Shown here piece by piece: positions 12,726-21,078 of a stretch of 21,190 nucleotides of DNA. Below the pieces are notes generated by a model, which saw only the letters and a list, made by a program, of their open reading frames with translations, ran no database searches and was not told where the DNA came from. Numbering within the stretch: the first letter of the stretch is position 1; every line of letters starts with the position of its first letter. The translations under genes and the position numbers were made by a program. This DNA comes from Patescibacteria group bacterium (GTDB lineage: Bacteria > Patescibacteriota > Patescibacteriia > UBA9934 > GWF2-40-263): the NCBI GenBank assembly GCA_004298405.1, contig SCSL01000066.1, positions 1 to 21,190 on the forward strand. The letters run 5' to 3'.

Positions 12726-13844
12726 ATGACACAACAGACATCAGAATTCGAAACACTCATGGCGGAGGGTGGGTATCTTAATCTTCCACAGATTGGGGAA
12801 GTCGTCACCGGAACCGTGATCGGAACAGGTCGACGCGAGGTCCGTATCGACCTGGGTGGTATTGCCACCGGTGTGGTACGGGGCAAGGAGCTCTTCGCGG
12901 AATCAAGCGAATACACAAACATGGAACCGGGAACGCAGGTGGAGGCGACCGTCATGGAACTGGAAAATGAAAATGGCGAGATTGAACTCTCGTTCCGTTT
13001 TGCTGGTCAGCAGAAAGCTTGGGAAGATATTCGAGCGCTGTTCACCACCGGCGAAACCATCGAAACAAAAATCCTCGAAGCAAATAAAGGCGGTTTGATT
13101 GTCCGCGTCGGAACCGTGAATGGATTCCTTCCCGTGTCCCAACTTTCTCCTGAACACTATCCACGCGTGAGCGGTGGCGACAAGAACAAAATCCTTGAAA
13201 AACTGAAAAGCTATGTCGGCATAAAAATGACGGTGCGCGTCATTGACGCCAACGAAGGCGATGAGAAACTCATTGTGAGTGAGAAGGCTGTTTGGGAGGA
13301 TCAACAAAAGAACGTCCTTTCCCAGTTCAAGGTTGGAGACACCGTTGAGGGAGAGGTCACCGCGCTTGCAGACTTTGGCGCCTTCATTAAATTTGGAGCC
13401 CTCGAAGGCTTGGTTCACATTTCTGAAATTGCTTGGCAACGCATTGACCATCCACGCGATCTCCTCAAAATCGGACAAGAGGTCAAAGCAGAAATCATCG
13501 GGATTGAAGGAAGCAAAATCTTCCTCTCGATGAAGAAGCTTGTGCGTGATCCATGGGAAAATGTGTCTGAGCGCTATAAGGTTGGCGACATGGTGGAAGG
13601 AACGATCCTCAAAGTGAATCCATTTGGATTCTTCGTCGAACTCGATCCAGAAATTCATGGACTTGCTCATGTCTCAGAGTTATCAGACAAACCTGTGGCC
13701 GATGTGACCGAAATTGGAAAAGAGGGTGAACGCATGACATTCAAAGTCGTTTCCATCGAACCAAATGAACACCGTCTTGGTCTCTCACTCAAAACACAAA
13801 CGGAACCCGCCGAAAAAACCGAAGACGTTCCTGCGAACGAGTAA
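12726..13844 (+). CDS. rpsA: S1 RNA-binding domain protein (ribosomal protein S1-like)
   Basis: Four S1/OB-fold repeats at about 24-91, 109-186, 204-270 and 286-360, the last two with the strongest matches (GDTVEGEVTALADFGAFIKF, GLVHISEI). 372 aa, shorter than the six-repeat E. coli S1 and similar to the four-repeat form of other phyla. The tail is acidic. The frame is open upstream to a TTG, but the ATG at 12726 is preferred; it has no SD (TTTATATG). S1 normally helps ribosomes load messages with weak SDs, which fits the many SD-less genes here. First gene of a plus-strand operon with ftsH 27 bases downstream. Confidence 0.85.
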   Translation: MTQQTSEFETLMAEGGYLNLPQIGEVVTGTVIGTGRREVRIDLGGIATGVVRGKELFAESSEYTNMEPGTQVEATVMELENENGEIELSFRFAGQQKAWEDIRALFTTGETIETKILEANKGGLIVRVGTVNGFLPVSQLSPEHYPRVSGGDKNKILEKLKSYVGIKMTVRVIDANEGDEKLIVSEKAVWEDQQKNVLSQFKVGDTVEGEVTALADFGAFIKFGALEGLVHISEIAWQRIDHPRDLLKIGQEVKAEIIGIEGSKIFLSMKKLVRDPWENVSERYKVGDMVEGTILKVNPFGFFVELDPEIHGLAHVSELSDKPVADVTEIGKEGERMTFKVVSIEPNEHRLGLSLKTQTEPAEKTEDVPANE

Positions 13845-13871
13845 TCCTCCTTCACTCACCAAGTTCCTTCT

Positions 13872-15683
13872 ATGAAACCTCTCTCAAAAAATATCATCTT
13901 TGCCCTCGTGGCAGTCTTGCTCATCTCGGCCATTTTTTCTGGCTACACGTTAAATTCAAACAAGCCGGAAGAGATTGGCATGACAGCGCTGGTGGAAGAA
14001 ATTCAGGCACAGAACGTACAAAAAATCGAGATTGAAGGATCGGAAGTCACTGTGACGTTAAAAGATGGCCGTGAGCAAACCACGCGCAAGGAATCCTCTG
14101 TTTCGCTTTCTGAGGAACTGATTAGTTACGGCGTGACAGCCGATCAGCTTAAGGCGGCACAGATTACTATCCAAGATCGTTCAACGCGTTCGTATATTCT
14201 TGGGGTCATCCTCCCCTCTCTGCTTCCCCTGTTCCTGCTCATCTTCATCTTCTGGTTCATGCTCCGCCAAATGCAAGGCGCAAACAATAAGGCGATGTCT
14301 TTTGGCATGAGTAATGCTCGGGAAATCAAGGACACAAAACAGAAAGTGACGTTTGCTGACGTCGCGGGAGACAAGGAAGCAAAGGTAGAACTTGAAGAGG
14401 TTGTCGAGTTTTTGAAGAATCCAAAAAAGTTTTCTGATCTTGGAGCTAAACTCCCAAAAGGAGTTCTTCTGATGGGTCGTCCAGGAACGGGAAAAACGCT
14501 TCTGGCTCGTGCAGTCGCTGGGGAAGCAGGTGTGCCGTTTTATCATCTGAGCGGCTCGGAATTTGTGGAGATGTTTGTGGGAGTTGGAGCCTCGCGTGTC
14601 CGTGACTTGTTTGCCCGAGCCAAGAAGTCAGCCCCGTGTATCGTCTTCATCGATGAAATTGATGCGGTCGGCCGCCAACGCGGTGCAGGTCTTGGTGGCT
14701 CACACGATGAGCGCGAGCAAACGCTTAACCAGATTTTGGTCGAGATGGATGGATTTGATCCAAACATCGGCGTCATTGTCATCGCCGCAACCAACCGACC
14801 GGATGTGCTCGATCCTGCCCTCTTGCGTCCTGGTCGATTTGACCGACGCGTGGTTTTGGATCTTCCTGACATCAATGACCGTGAAGAAATCCTGAAGATC
14901 CATGCAAAAAACAAACCGCTTGCTCCAGATGTGAACATTCGACGGATTGCGGAGCGCACACCTGGATTCTCCGGAGCAGATCTGATGAACCTCCTCAACG
15001 AATCCGCCATTCGCGCGGCTCGACGAAACGACAACAAGATCACCCAAGAGGACGCCATGGATTCCATTGAAAAAGTTCTTCTGGGACCTGAACGAAAAAG
15101 CTACGTCATGAACAAGGAGGAAAAGAACGTGACGGCTTACCATGAGGCGGGTCACGCCCTCGTCGCCCACTTCCTCCCCAACTGCGATCCTATTCACAAA
15201 GTTTCCATCATTTCCCGCGGCATGGCCGGTGGGTACACGCTCAAACTTCCATCTGAGGACAAGCGTCTCCATAAGCGTGCAGAATTCATCGATGACATGG
15301 CGATGATGCTTGGAGGATTCGTCTGTGAAAAAGAAATCTTCGGCGATGTGACGACCGGGGCCTCCGACGATTTGCGAAAGTGCACGGGTCTTGCCCGAGA
15401 GCTCGTCACGCGCTATGGGATGAGTGAAACCCTAGGCCCACGTGTATTTGGAGACAGCCAAGAAATGGTTTTCCTGGGACGCGAAATCCATGAGGCACGC
15501 AACTATTCTGAAAAGACGGCTGAGGCGATCGACCTAGAAGTTGAAAAGCTCGTCAATGGCGCCATGCAGACGGCTCGTGATATAATTCGCAAAGAAAAAT
15601 TGTCGCTGGACAAAATTGCGAAAAAGCTTCTTGAAGAAGAAACGATTGAGAAAGAAGCGTTCGAAGCTCTGCTAAAACAATAG
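13872..15683 (+). CDS. ftsH: ATP-dependent zinc metalloprotease FtsH
   Basis: Membrane-anchored AAA+ protease for membrane and regulatory protein turnover. 603 aa. Two membrane segments (about 8-25 and 108-131) flank a small periplasmic domain. The AAA module has Walker A GRPGTGKT (202-209; the usual second residue is P), Walker B IVFIDEID (257-264) and the second region of homology ending LLRPGRFDRR. The protease domain has HEAGH (424-428) and an acidic third ligand in TTGASDDL. The C-terminus is short. No SD at the ATG (CTTCTATG). It follows the S1 gene closely and is probably co-transcribed. Confidence 0.96.
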   Translation: MKPLSKNIIFALVAVLLISAIFSGYTLNSNKPEEIGMTALVEEIQAQNVQKIEIEGSEVTVTLKDGREQTTRKESSVSLSEELISYGVTADQLKAAQITIQDRSTRSYILGVILPSLLPLFLLIFIFWFMLRQMQGANNKAMSFGMSNAREIKDTKQKVTFADVAGDKEAKVELEEVVEFLKNPKKFSDLGAKLPKGVLLMGRPGTGKTLLARAVAGEAGVPFYHLSGSEFVEMFVGVGASRVRDLFARAKKSAPCIVFIDEIDAVGRQRGAGLGGSHDEREQTLNQILVEMDGFDPNIGVIVIAATNRPDVLDPALLRPGRFDRRVVLDLPDINDREEILKIHAKNKPLAPDVNIRRIAERTPGFSGADLMNLLNESAIRAARRNDNKITQEDAMDSIEKVLLGPERKSYVMNKEEKNVTAYHEAGHALVAHFLPNCDPIHKVSIISRGMAGGYTLKLPSEDKRLHKRAEFIDDMAMMLGGFVCEKEIFGDVTTGASDDLRKCTGLARELVTRYGMSETLGPRVFGDSQEMVFLGREIHEARNYSEKTAEAIDLEVEKLVNGAMQTARDIIRKEKLSLDKIAKKLLEEETIEKEAFEALLKQ

Positions 15684-15709
15684 GTCCGATAGGACCTAGA
15701 GGACCTATG
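15681..15709. repeat. GGACCTA direct/inverted repeats around the ftsH stop
   Basis: AGGTCC (15682-15687) is inverted to GGACCT (15692-15697), and GGACCTA recurs at 15701-15707. The cluster starts at the ftsH TAG. No T-tract follows, so it is not a clear terminator. It may be a remnant of a dispersed short repeat. Confidence 0.6.
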
Positions 15710-15730
15710 CCAACTAGGAGGAAATCCACA

Positions 15731-16711
15731 ATGCTCTACCGTCCATTTTTGCGTGACGCATTTGACGTCACGTGGAAACGAAAGAGCTTGTGGATTTTTG
15801 GTATCTTTGCGGCACTTATTTCTACGGGAGGAGTCGTTGATATGGTGTGGCGTACACTGGAAAAAGTAGGAAAGACGGAGTCGATGCTCGAAAATCTCAT
15901 GGATGTCTCGTTCATCGGATATAACGTCGCCGCCAGTTACATCCATCAATTAGCCATCCTGGGTCCTGAGCGCACCAGTTTCATCGTGATATTCGCAACC
16001 CTTATGGGAATCCTCCTCGTCATCATGGCGACACTCTCCCAAGGGGCATTGGTATTAGGGATTCGGGCAAAGACCCCGCAGGATCCTTACGAATTGCGTT
16101 GTGAGGCAGGGAGTCATTTCTGGAGCCTCTTCCTGGTTGGTGTCCTCAACAAACTTGCGACGCTCCTGTTAATTGTTCTCATGACCCTCCCTTTGCTGCT
16201 CATCAACCTTTCCACAAGTCTGGACCACGTGCTGATTTTTCTTCTCCTGACACTTCTGTTTCTTCCAGCAACAATCATGGTCAACATCATCTACATGTTT
16301 GCGCTCATTGACATCATCGAAAAAAGAGCACACCCACTCAACGCGATCCATACCGGAATCCGCCTGTTTGCCAAACAGTGGCTCGCCACATTTGAGTATG
16401 GAATCATTCTCTTCTTTGTCGTGCTTGGAGCAGGGATCGTGTTTCTTATGCTCCTAAGCCTCCTCGTGATTCCGTTCTCGATTCTCTACACCGCATCCGT
16501 CCTGACGAGTTCGTTCTCCATCTTCCTAACATTCAACATTGTCTCGGTCTTTGTGCTGTTTGCCCTCATCCTCACGTTTGGAGGCGCGTGCGTAACATTC
16601 CAATACAGCGCCTGGTACAACTTTTACAAACATGGTCTCCATAAAACTCACGGAAAAAAGACTTTCTCAAAAATTCTGCGACTCGTTCACGGACTCGCCG
16701 CTGGTAAGTAA
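15731..16711 (+). CDS. polytopic membrane protein
   Basis: 326 aa with about six long hydrophobic segments: IFGIFAALISTGGV, IVIFATLMGILLVIMATL, LATLLLIVLMTLPLLLI, IFLLLTLLFLPATIMV, IILFFVVLGAGIVFLML and VFVLFALILTFGGACV. A conserved-looking N-terminus (MLYRPFLRDAFDVTWKRKSL) precedes helix 1 and the C-terminus is basic. The layout resembles the uncharacterised membrane-domain family often annotated as DUF in small-genome bacteria; function unknown. The ATG at 15731 has a perfect AGGAGG nine bases upstream, better than the in-frame ATG at 15707. It lies between ftsH and pilB. Confidence 0.75.
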   Translation: MLYRPFLRDAFDVTWKRKSLWIFGIFAALISTGGVVDMVWRTLEKVGKTESMLENLMDVSFIGYNVAASYIHQLAILGPERTSFIVIFATLMGILLVIMATLSQGALVLGIRAKTPQDPYELRCEAGSHFWSLFLVGVLNKLATLLLIVLMTLPLLLINLSTSLDHVLIFLLLTLLFLPATIMVNIIYMFALIDIIEKRAHPLNAIHTGIRLFAKQWLATFEYGIILFFVVLGAGIVFLMLLSLLVIPFSILYTASVLTSSFSIFLTFNIVSVFVLFALILTFGGACVTFQYSAWYNFYKHGLHKTHGKKTFSKILRLVHGLAAGK

Positions 16712-16722
16712 GTACTGATTCT

Positions 16723-16731
16723 TGGTAAACT
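16723..16731 (+). promoter_or_regulatory. extended -10 promoter of pilB
   Basis: TGG plus TAAACT (16726-16731); no clear -35. Start expected near 16738, a leader of about 20 bases. A weak AGAGA / TCTCT inverted repeat (16732-16747) follows. Confidence 0.4.
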
Positions 16732-16757
16732 AGAGACAAACATCTCTGATTTTTGTT

Positions 16758-18500
16758 ATGTCTCATGATATCCAAAGCATCGAAGATCTCCTGAAGTACA
16801 CGGGCGCAAAGGCGGCTGTGTACGTTCCATCCAAACACGGCGATCAAACGCCTGTCGAAAAGTTTGAAGAAAAAATGTATGACGTGCGGCTGAAAGAGAG
16901 GGAGATGGAAGCGGAAACTCAGGCAAAAACATCGGGAGTCCCTTATGTGAACCTGAAGGGCTTCCCTATTTCTCCCGAGGCGCTTCGTCTGGTTCCACAA
17001 GAGCGGGCGCAATCCACGAACGCGGTTTGTTTTTTGTTCACGGGATCCGAAATCCGATTAGCCGCCCTCAATCCCCATGACCAACCCGTGAAAGATTTGC
17101 TGTTTGAACTTCAAGAGCGACACAAAGCAAACGGCGGGATCTACAAAATCTCTGAAGAGAGCTTCCGTGTGGCTATCAACGCGTATGAGACGCTTCCAAA
17201 AATTAAGGAGATCGTAAAGGGCGTAAAAGTCACGGATGACGAGCTTGATAAATTTAAGAGTCAGCTCAACACCTATACAGATGTTCAGAAGGTGATGGAT
17301 CACGCGAGTGTCACGGACATTATGACGATCATCATGGCCGCGGGACTCCAATTCAGCACCAGTGATGTGCATGTGGAAGCGGAGCAGGAAAAAATTGCCG
17401 TGCGTTTCCGCATCGATGGTGTACTTCAAAATGTCGCGACGCTCCCGCATGATTTTTGGAAAAAAATCGTGGCGCGCATCAAACTTATCTCCGGACTCAA
17501 AATCAATGTCACGGATCGTCCTCAAGATGGTCGATTCTCCATCTTCCTCAAAGAAGGCGATACAGATGTTCGTGTTTCCACGATCCCGACCACGTGGGGG
17601 GAATCCGTTGTGATGCGTATCTTGAAACCCGGATCCATCAACGTGGGATTTGAAGAGCTTGGGTTTCGACCACTCGCGGCTGGGAAACTTCTCAAGGAAA
17701 TCCAGAAGCCACACGGCATGATCATGACGACAGGTCCAACCGGTTCGGGAAAAACAACCACGCTGTATGCGATCCTGCAAAAACTCAATACGAGCGGCGT
17801 AAAAATAATCACCTTGGAAGATCCGATCGAATATAAACTGGAAGGTATCAACCAATCTCAAATTGATCAGTCAAAAAACTATACGTTCGCCGGAGGACTT
17901 CGCTCCATCTTGCGACAAGATCCAGACATCGTCATGGTCGGAGAAATTCGGGATCTTGAAACTGCCGAAGTAGCGATCAATGCCGCGCTCACCGGTCACC
18001 TCATGCTCTCAACGCTTCACACCACCGACGCGGCTGGCGCCATCCCCCGCTTTATCTCCATGGGAGTCAAGCCGTTCCTGTTGGCGCCGTCTCTCAACGC
18101 TATTCTTGGACAACGGCTCGCACGGAAAATCTGTGAGAACTGTAAAACAGAAACCTCCCTGGAACCAGATCAACTAACATTTGTAAAAAAAGTTGTCGCG
18201 GAAATTCCTCCAACCTCTGGAGAAAAAATCCGCCCTGAGACTGATTGGAAATTCTATAAAGGAACCGGCTGTGAGGTGTGCAATCAATCGGGGTACAAGG
18301 GACGTACGGGAATTTACGAAATTCTCATCATGAGCGAGGAAATCAACGCATCGCTTTCTGAATCGATCTCTGAATATCAAGTCCGAGAACTTGCCAAGCA
18401 ACAAGGGATGACAACCCTCCAACAAGACGGCATCCTGAAAGTTCTTGATGGCATTACAACAGTCGGGGAAATCCTTCGCGTTGCGGGAGAAGGGATGTGA
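16758..18500 (+). CDS. pilB: type IV pilus assembly ATPase PilB / GspE family
   Basis: Cytoplasmic hexameric ATPase powering pilus (or type II secretion) assembly. 580 aa. The N-terminal MshEN-like region runs to about 150. The ATPase core shows Walker A GPTGSGKT (326-333), Asp box ITLEDPIEY (351-359), Walker B DIVMVGEIRD (390-399) and His box HLMLSTLHTTDA. A zinc clip is formed by C459/C462 and C505/C508, typical of PilB/GspE and absent from PilT. No SD at the ATG (TTGTTATG). Its last 47 bases overlap the end of tsaE on the other strand. No other pilus gene is in the window. Confidence 0.94.
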   Translation: MSHDIQSIEDLLKYTGAKAAVYVPSKHGDQTPVEKFEEKMYDVRLKEREMEAETQAKTSGVPYVNLKGFPISPEALRLVPQERAQSTNAVCFLFTGSEIRLAALNPHDQPVKDLLFELQERHKANGGIYKISEESFRVAINAYETLPKIKEIVKGVKVTDDELDKFKSQLNTYTDVQKVMDHASVTDIMTIIMAAGLQFSTSDVHVEAEQEKIAVRFRIDGVLQNVATLPHDFWKKIVARIKLISGLKINVTDRPQDGRFSIFLKEGDTDVRVSTIPTTWGESVVMRILKPGSINVGFEELGFRPLAAGKLLKEIQKPHGMIMTTGPTGSGKTTTLYAILQKLNTSGVKIITLEDPIEYKLEGINQSQIDQSKNYTFAGGLRSILRQDPDIVMVGEIRDLETAEVAINAALTGHLMLSTLHTTDAAGAIPRFISMGVKPFLLAPSLNAILGQRLARKICENCKTETSLEPDQLTFVKKVVAEIPPTSGEKIRPETDWKFYKGTGCEVCNQSGYKGRTGIYEILIMSEEINASLSESISEYQVRELAKQQGMTTLQQDGILKVLDGITTVGEILRVAGEGM

Positions 18501-18909
18501 TGGTGAAGACATAAGGGTCACCGCCATGGCAAATGATCTGATGTGTTGCAACAAACATTCCTGATGGCGCCTTCTCTGGCCACTCAATGCACGTCACGGT
18601 ATCAGGCTGTCCAATCTCTTCCTCAAGTGCAAGCGGTGGAATCTCGGACGCGTCGTCGATTCGATAGAAGTCGACATGAAGAATCTGTTTTATGTTTACA
18701 TTCTCCACGGGATAACGGTTCACGATGGTGAATGAGGGACTACGGACAGGTTCATGAAATCCAAGGGCTTCCGCGATGCCGCGAACAAACGTCGTTTTTC
18801 CGCTCCCAAGTTCGCCTGAAAGAAATACCACCTCTCCCCCCTGAAGATCCCGCACAAAATCTGCGGCGATCTTTTTTGTTTCCTCTTCGTTATGTGATTC
18901 GTATCGCAT
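18454..18909 (-). CDS. tsaE: tRNA t6A biosynthesis ATPase TsaE
   Basis: P-loop ATPase that assists TsaB/TsaD in making N6-threonylcarbamoyl-A37 of ANN-decoding tRNAs. 151 aa, normal. Walker A is GELGSGKTTFVRG (about 32-44); FYRIDD and the CIEWPEKA block are typical. The ATG at 18909 follows the tsaD TGA by one base (TGATATG), so translation is coupled; an upstream TTG that overlaps tsaD is less likely. The 3' end overlaps pilB tail to tail by 47 bases with no terminator visible. Confidence 0.93.
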   Translation of the reverse strand: MRYESHNEEETKKIAADFVRDLQGGEVVFLSGELGSGKTTFVRGIAEALGFHEPVRSPSFTIVNRYPVENVNIKQILHVDFYRIDDASEIPPLALEEEIGQPDTVTCIEWPEKAPSGMFVATHQIICHGGDPYVFTITSLLPQREGFPRLL

Positions 18910-18910
18910 A

Positions 18911-20008
18911 TCAGGCAAGTCTCAAATTTGGATCCGCCTTGAGACTGAGTGGATCCACGAACTCTCCCCGAGCCGCTTTCATCAGTCCTGCCACGCCAAT
19001 CATGGCGGCATTGTCTCCAGTGAGAGAAAGGTCAGGTACAAATAGCTTCACAGGGGCTTCATCCCCGTCTGATGAAACACCGCTAAAGCGGCTTTGAATT
19101 GCATCCGAAAGTGCCTGACGTAATCGTAGGTTCGCTGACACTCCTCCAGAAAGAATGACAGAAGCTGGTTGAGTTTGTTGAACGGCTCGCATCGTTTTGG
19201 CTACGAGTGTATCGACAACGGCTTGTTGAAACGAAGCCGCAACGTTCGCTACGGCAACCCCCCTTAATTCCCCCTTGGAAAGGGGGGAGACTGAGTCAAG
19301 ATAAACTCTCACCGCTGTCTTGAGTCCGGCAAAACTGAAATCAACATTATCCGAGTCGATCATGGGGCGAGGAAACGCAATCGCCTGAGCATCTCCCTCT
19401 AGAGCGACCTTCGAAATCTGCGGACCTCCTGGATACGGCAACCCGAGAAGTTTTGCTACTTTATCAAATGCTTCCCCAGCCGCATCGTCGCGTGTCATCC
19501 CAAGAAGTTCGTACTGGCCGTGATCACGCATGAGGATGAGTTCGGTGTGTCCGCCAGAAACGAGCAGGCAGAGGGCGGGAAACATGGGTTTCAAGCGCCC
19601 TTCAGGGCGGTCACACGCCCCTGAAGGGGCTTGGAATTCTGACAGCCAAACAGAATAGATATGTCCCTCAAGATGATTCACTGCGACCAGTGGTTTGTCC
19701 CATGCCCATGCGAGTGACTTGGCAAGCTCAACGCCCACGCGCAGGGCGGGCACGAGTCCAGGTCCTGCCGTTACAGCAACAGCATCGATCCCCGCCCCAT
19801 CATGGGCAACATCGACCTCCTGTAGAAGAGGAATAATCCACGCCGCATGCTCACGCGCCGCAACTTCCGGAACCACGCCGCCATACTGGGCATGAATTTT
19901 TGCTTGGGAAGAAGTGATATTTTTTTCAATCGCAAAAACGCCGTTTGTCAGAGAGACAACGGCAATAGAAGTTTCATCACAACTGGTTTCGATGGCGAGG
20001 ATGCGCAT
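18911..20008 (-). CDS. tsaD: tRNA N6-adenosine threonylcarbamoyltransferase TsaD
   Basis: Transfers the threonylcarbamoyl group to A37 of tRNA; ASKHA-fold Fe/Zn protein. Clear IETSCDETS start, HLEGH metal motif, LVSGGHTEL, DDAAGEAFDK, YPGGP, FSFAGLKT and SGGVSANLRLR. At 365 aa it is about 28 residues longer than the E. coli protein. The excess lies in three loops, each encoded by a hairpin-forming DNA segment: 19593-19632 (APSGACDRPEGRLK), 19258-19287 (SPLSKGELRG) and 19049-19091 (GVSSDGDEAPVK). All stay in frame and between conserved blocks, so the enzyme is probably functional. The ATG has no SD. First gene of tsaD-tsaE; tsaB is not in the window. Confidence 0.95.
   Translation of the reverse strand: MRILAIETSCDETSIAVVSLTNGVFAIEKNITSSQAKIHAQYGGVVPEVAAREHAAWIIPLLQEVDVAHDGAGIDAVAVTAGPGLVPALRVGVELAKSLAWAWDKPLVAVNHLEGHIYSVWLSEFQAPSGACDRPEGRLKPMFPALCLLVSGGHTELILMRDHGQYELLGMTRDDAAGEAFDKVAKLLGLPYPGGPQISKVALEGDAQAIAFPRPMIDSDNVDFSFAGLKTAVRVYLDSVSPLSKGELRGVAVANVAASFQQAVVDTLVAKTMRAVQQTQPASVILSGGVSANLRLRQALSDAIQSRFSGVSSDGDEAPVKLFVPDLSLTGDNAAMIGVAGLMKAARGEFVDPLSLKADPNLRLA
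19049..19091. repeat. hairpin-forming insertion 1 in tsaD
   Basis: TTCATC (19058-19063) is inverted to GATGAA (19071-19076), followed by a second hairpin CCGCT-AA-AGCGG (19080-19091). It encodes an extra loop relative to E. coli TsaD, adding about 11 residues. Confidence 0.6.
19258..19287. repeat. hairpin-forming insertion 2 in tsaD
   Basis: C-runs and G-runs (CCCCCTT at 19270-19276, AAAGGGGGG at 19279-19287) form a strong hairpin, with a second CCCCCCTT at 19258-19265. This looks like the widespread C5/G5 palindromic repeat whose translation gives SPLSKGELRG-type peptides in many proteins. Confidence 0.7.
19593..19632. repeat. hairpin-forming insertion 3 in tsaD
   Basis: Arms AAGC-g-CCCTTCAGGG-CG (19593-19609) and CG-c-CCCTGAAGGG-g-CTT (to 19632) are inverted with single-base bulges. 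It corresponds to about 14 extra residues between the HLEGH and LLVSGGH motifs. Confidence 0.7.
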
Positions 20009-20018
20009 TTCTATGTAT

Positions 20019-20044
20019 GAAAACGCCCCGCGAGTAGCAGGGCC
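20019..20044 (-). terminator. terminator of the nucleotidyltransferase gene
   Basis: On the minus strand GCCCTGC pairs with GCGGGGC (7 bp, one G-T pair) around TACTC, followed by GTTTTC. It lies between the nucleotidyltransferase stop and the tsaD start. Confidence 0.65.
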
Positions 20045-20059
20045 ATGAGAAGTGAACCG

Positions 20060-20935
20060 TCAGGCCGCACAGACGCTTGACCCTCTGATAAGGGAAACTG
20101 CGTCGGAGAGGAGACGGAGGCTTACGCGGAAATTCTCCCGCAGGAGCTCGCCAACCTTATGAAGGTAGCGGCTCCGACGGGATGAACCTGTGCAGGCTCT
20201 TCCCAGAAGCTCATCGTAGTAATGGTCGAGCTCGACGAGCTGGGTGAAGCCAGCATGGAGAGACAGGAAGGTCTCCTCACTCAGGAACTGGGCGATGACC
20301 TCTGTCTTCCCGTCGTTGGGAAGCGTCCCGTGAAGCCACCACAGGAGTCGTCGCCCAACCGTGACGTAAACACGCATGGGTCGCACTACTCGACTGCAGT
20401 TGCTCATGAGCCAGTCTTCGACCATGAGTGGATCTGAGACATGGCGAGCAAGGAAAATTCCTGCCCGCGTACGCGTTGAATGGAGCTTATGCTCAAGTTT
20501 CTCGAGCATCTCCATTTGAACTGAACTTCCAGGAACTCGGAAGCACTCCGCGAGCGGTCGACCGATCGCGTACTGATCGAGCGTCGTGGGGAGTGTCTGC
20601 AGGTACGAAGGTCCATAGGTATGCCGCCCACGACAGGCGTCCGAGGAACTCCAGAGGCGAGAGTCCAATGGAATGCCTCGAGCCAGCGATGTGCGACGGA
20701 ACTTCCGTTCCAATTCCCGCGCCTGGACGATCTTCTTGTCATGGGCGACCAGGATCAAGTCGAGGTCGCTACGGGGGTTGATATCCCCCCGGGCGAGAGA
20801 CCCGACGAACGCGGCGGCTTTGAAAGCCCGCTGGTTGCTAGCGACTTCGAGAATGTTACGTGCCACCTCCTCGAAGTCGCCCACCGTGGGCACAGTGCCC
20901 TGGCGGACGAACCGCCAGGGAAGGATCATTCCCAT
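20060..20935 (-). CDS. nucleotidyltransferase-domain protein (MNT-like)
   Basis: 291 aa. The N-terminal domain has the polymerase-beta-type signature FVGSLARGDINPRSDLDLIL (about 43-62), with the metal-binding D57 and D59 in SDLDL. The C-terminal two thirds look helical and arginine-rich and match nothing I know. Relatives transfer nucleotides to antibiotics, proteins or tRNAs, or act as toxin-antitoxin parts; the substrate cannot be read here. The ATG at 20935 has CGGAG six bases upstream and an in-frame TGA shortly before. It has its own consensus promoter, terminator and a tandem repeat upstream, and looks more GC-rich than tsaD, suggesting a mobile or accessory cargo gene. Confidence 0.75.
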   Translation of the reverse strand: MGMILPWRFVRQGTVPTVGDFEEVARNILEVASNQRAFKAAAFVGSLARGDINPRSDLDLILVAHDKKIVQARELERKFRRTSLARGIPLDSRLWSSSDACRGRHTYGPSYLQTLPTTLDQYAIGRPLAECFRVPGSSVQMEMLEKLEHKLHSTRTRAGIFLARHVSDPLMVEDWLMSNCSRVVRPMRVYVTVGRRLLWWLHGTLPNDGKTEVIAQFLSEETFLSLHAGFTQLVELDHYYDELLGRACTGSSRRSRYLHKVGELLRENFRVSLRLLSDAVSLIRGSSVCAA

Positions 20936-21036
20936 GGCGTACTCCGAGGTGAAGTTTGGTCACGTAGACACCTCCTCAACCACGCGGTACTCTACCTGCA
21001 CGAGCGACACGAAGAGCTGTGACTCGACACGTTGTG

Positions 21037-21065
21037 ACGGTACGAAGATTTTTTCAAATTGTCAA
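21037..21065 (-). promoter_or_regulatory. promoter of the nucleotidyltransferase gene
   Basis: Minus-strand TTGACA (21060-21065, perfect), a 17-base spacer and TACCGT (21037-21042). The predicted leader is about 95 bases. Confidence 0.65.
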
Positions 21066-21078
21066 ACCATAACTGTTA

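Noticed and set aside
19049..19632. tsaD as a pseudogene because of the repeat insertions
   Set aside because: The frame is intact, all catalytic motifs are present, and the insertions fall between conserved blocks.
20945..21010. GTG-initiated short frame in the nucleotidyltransferase leader ending at the TGA before its start
   Set aside because: No SD, non-AUG start and fewer than 20 codons; an open frame this short is expected by chance in GC-rich DNA.
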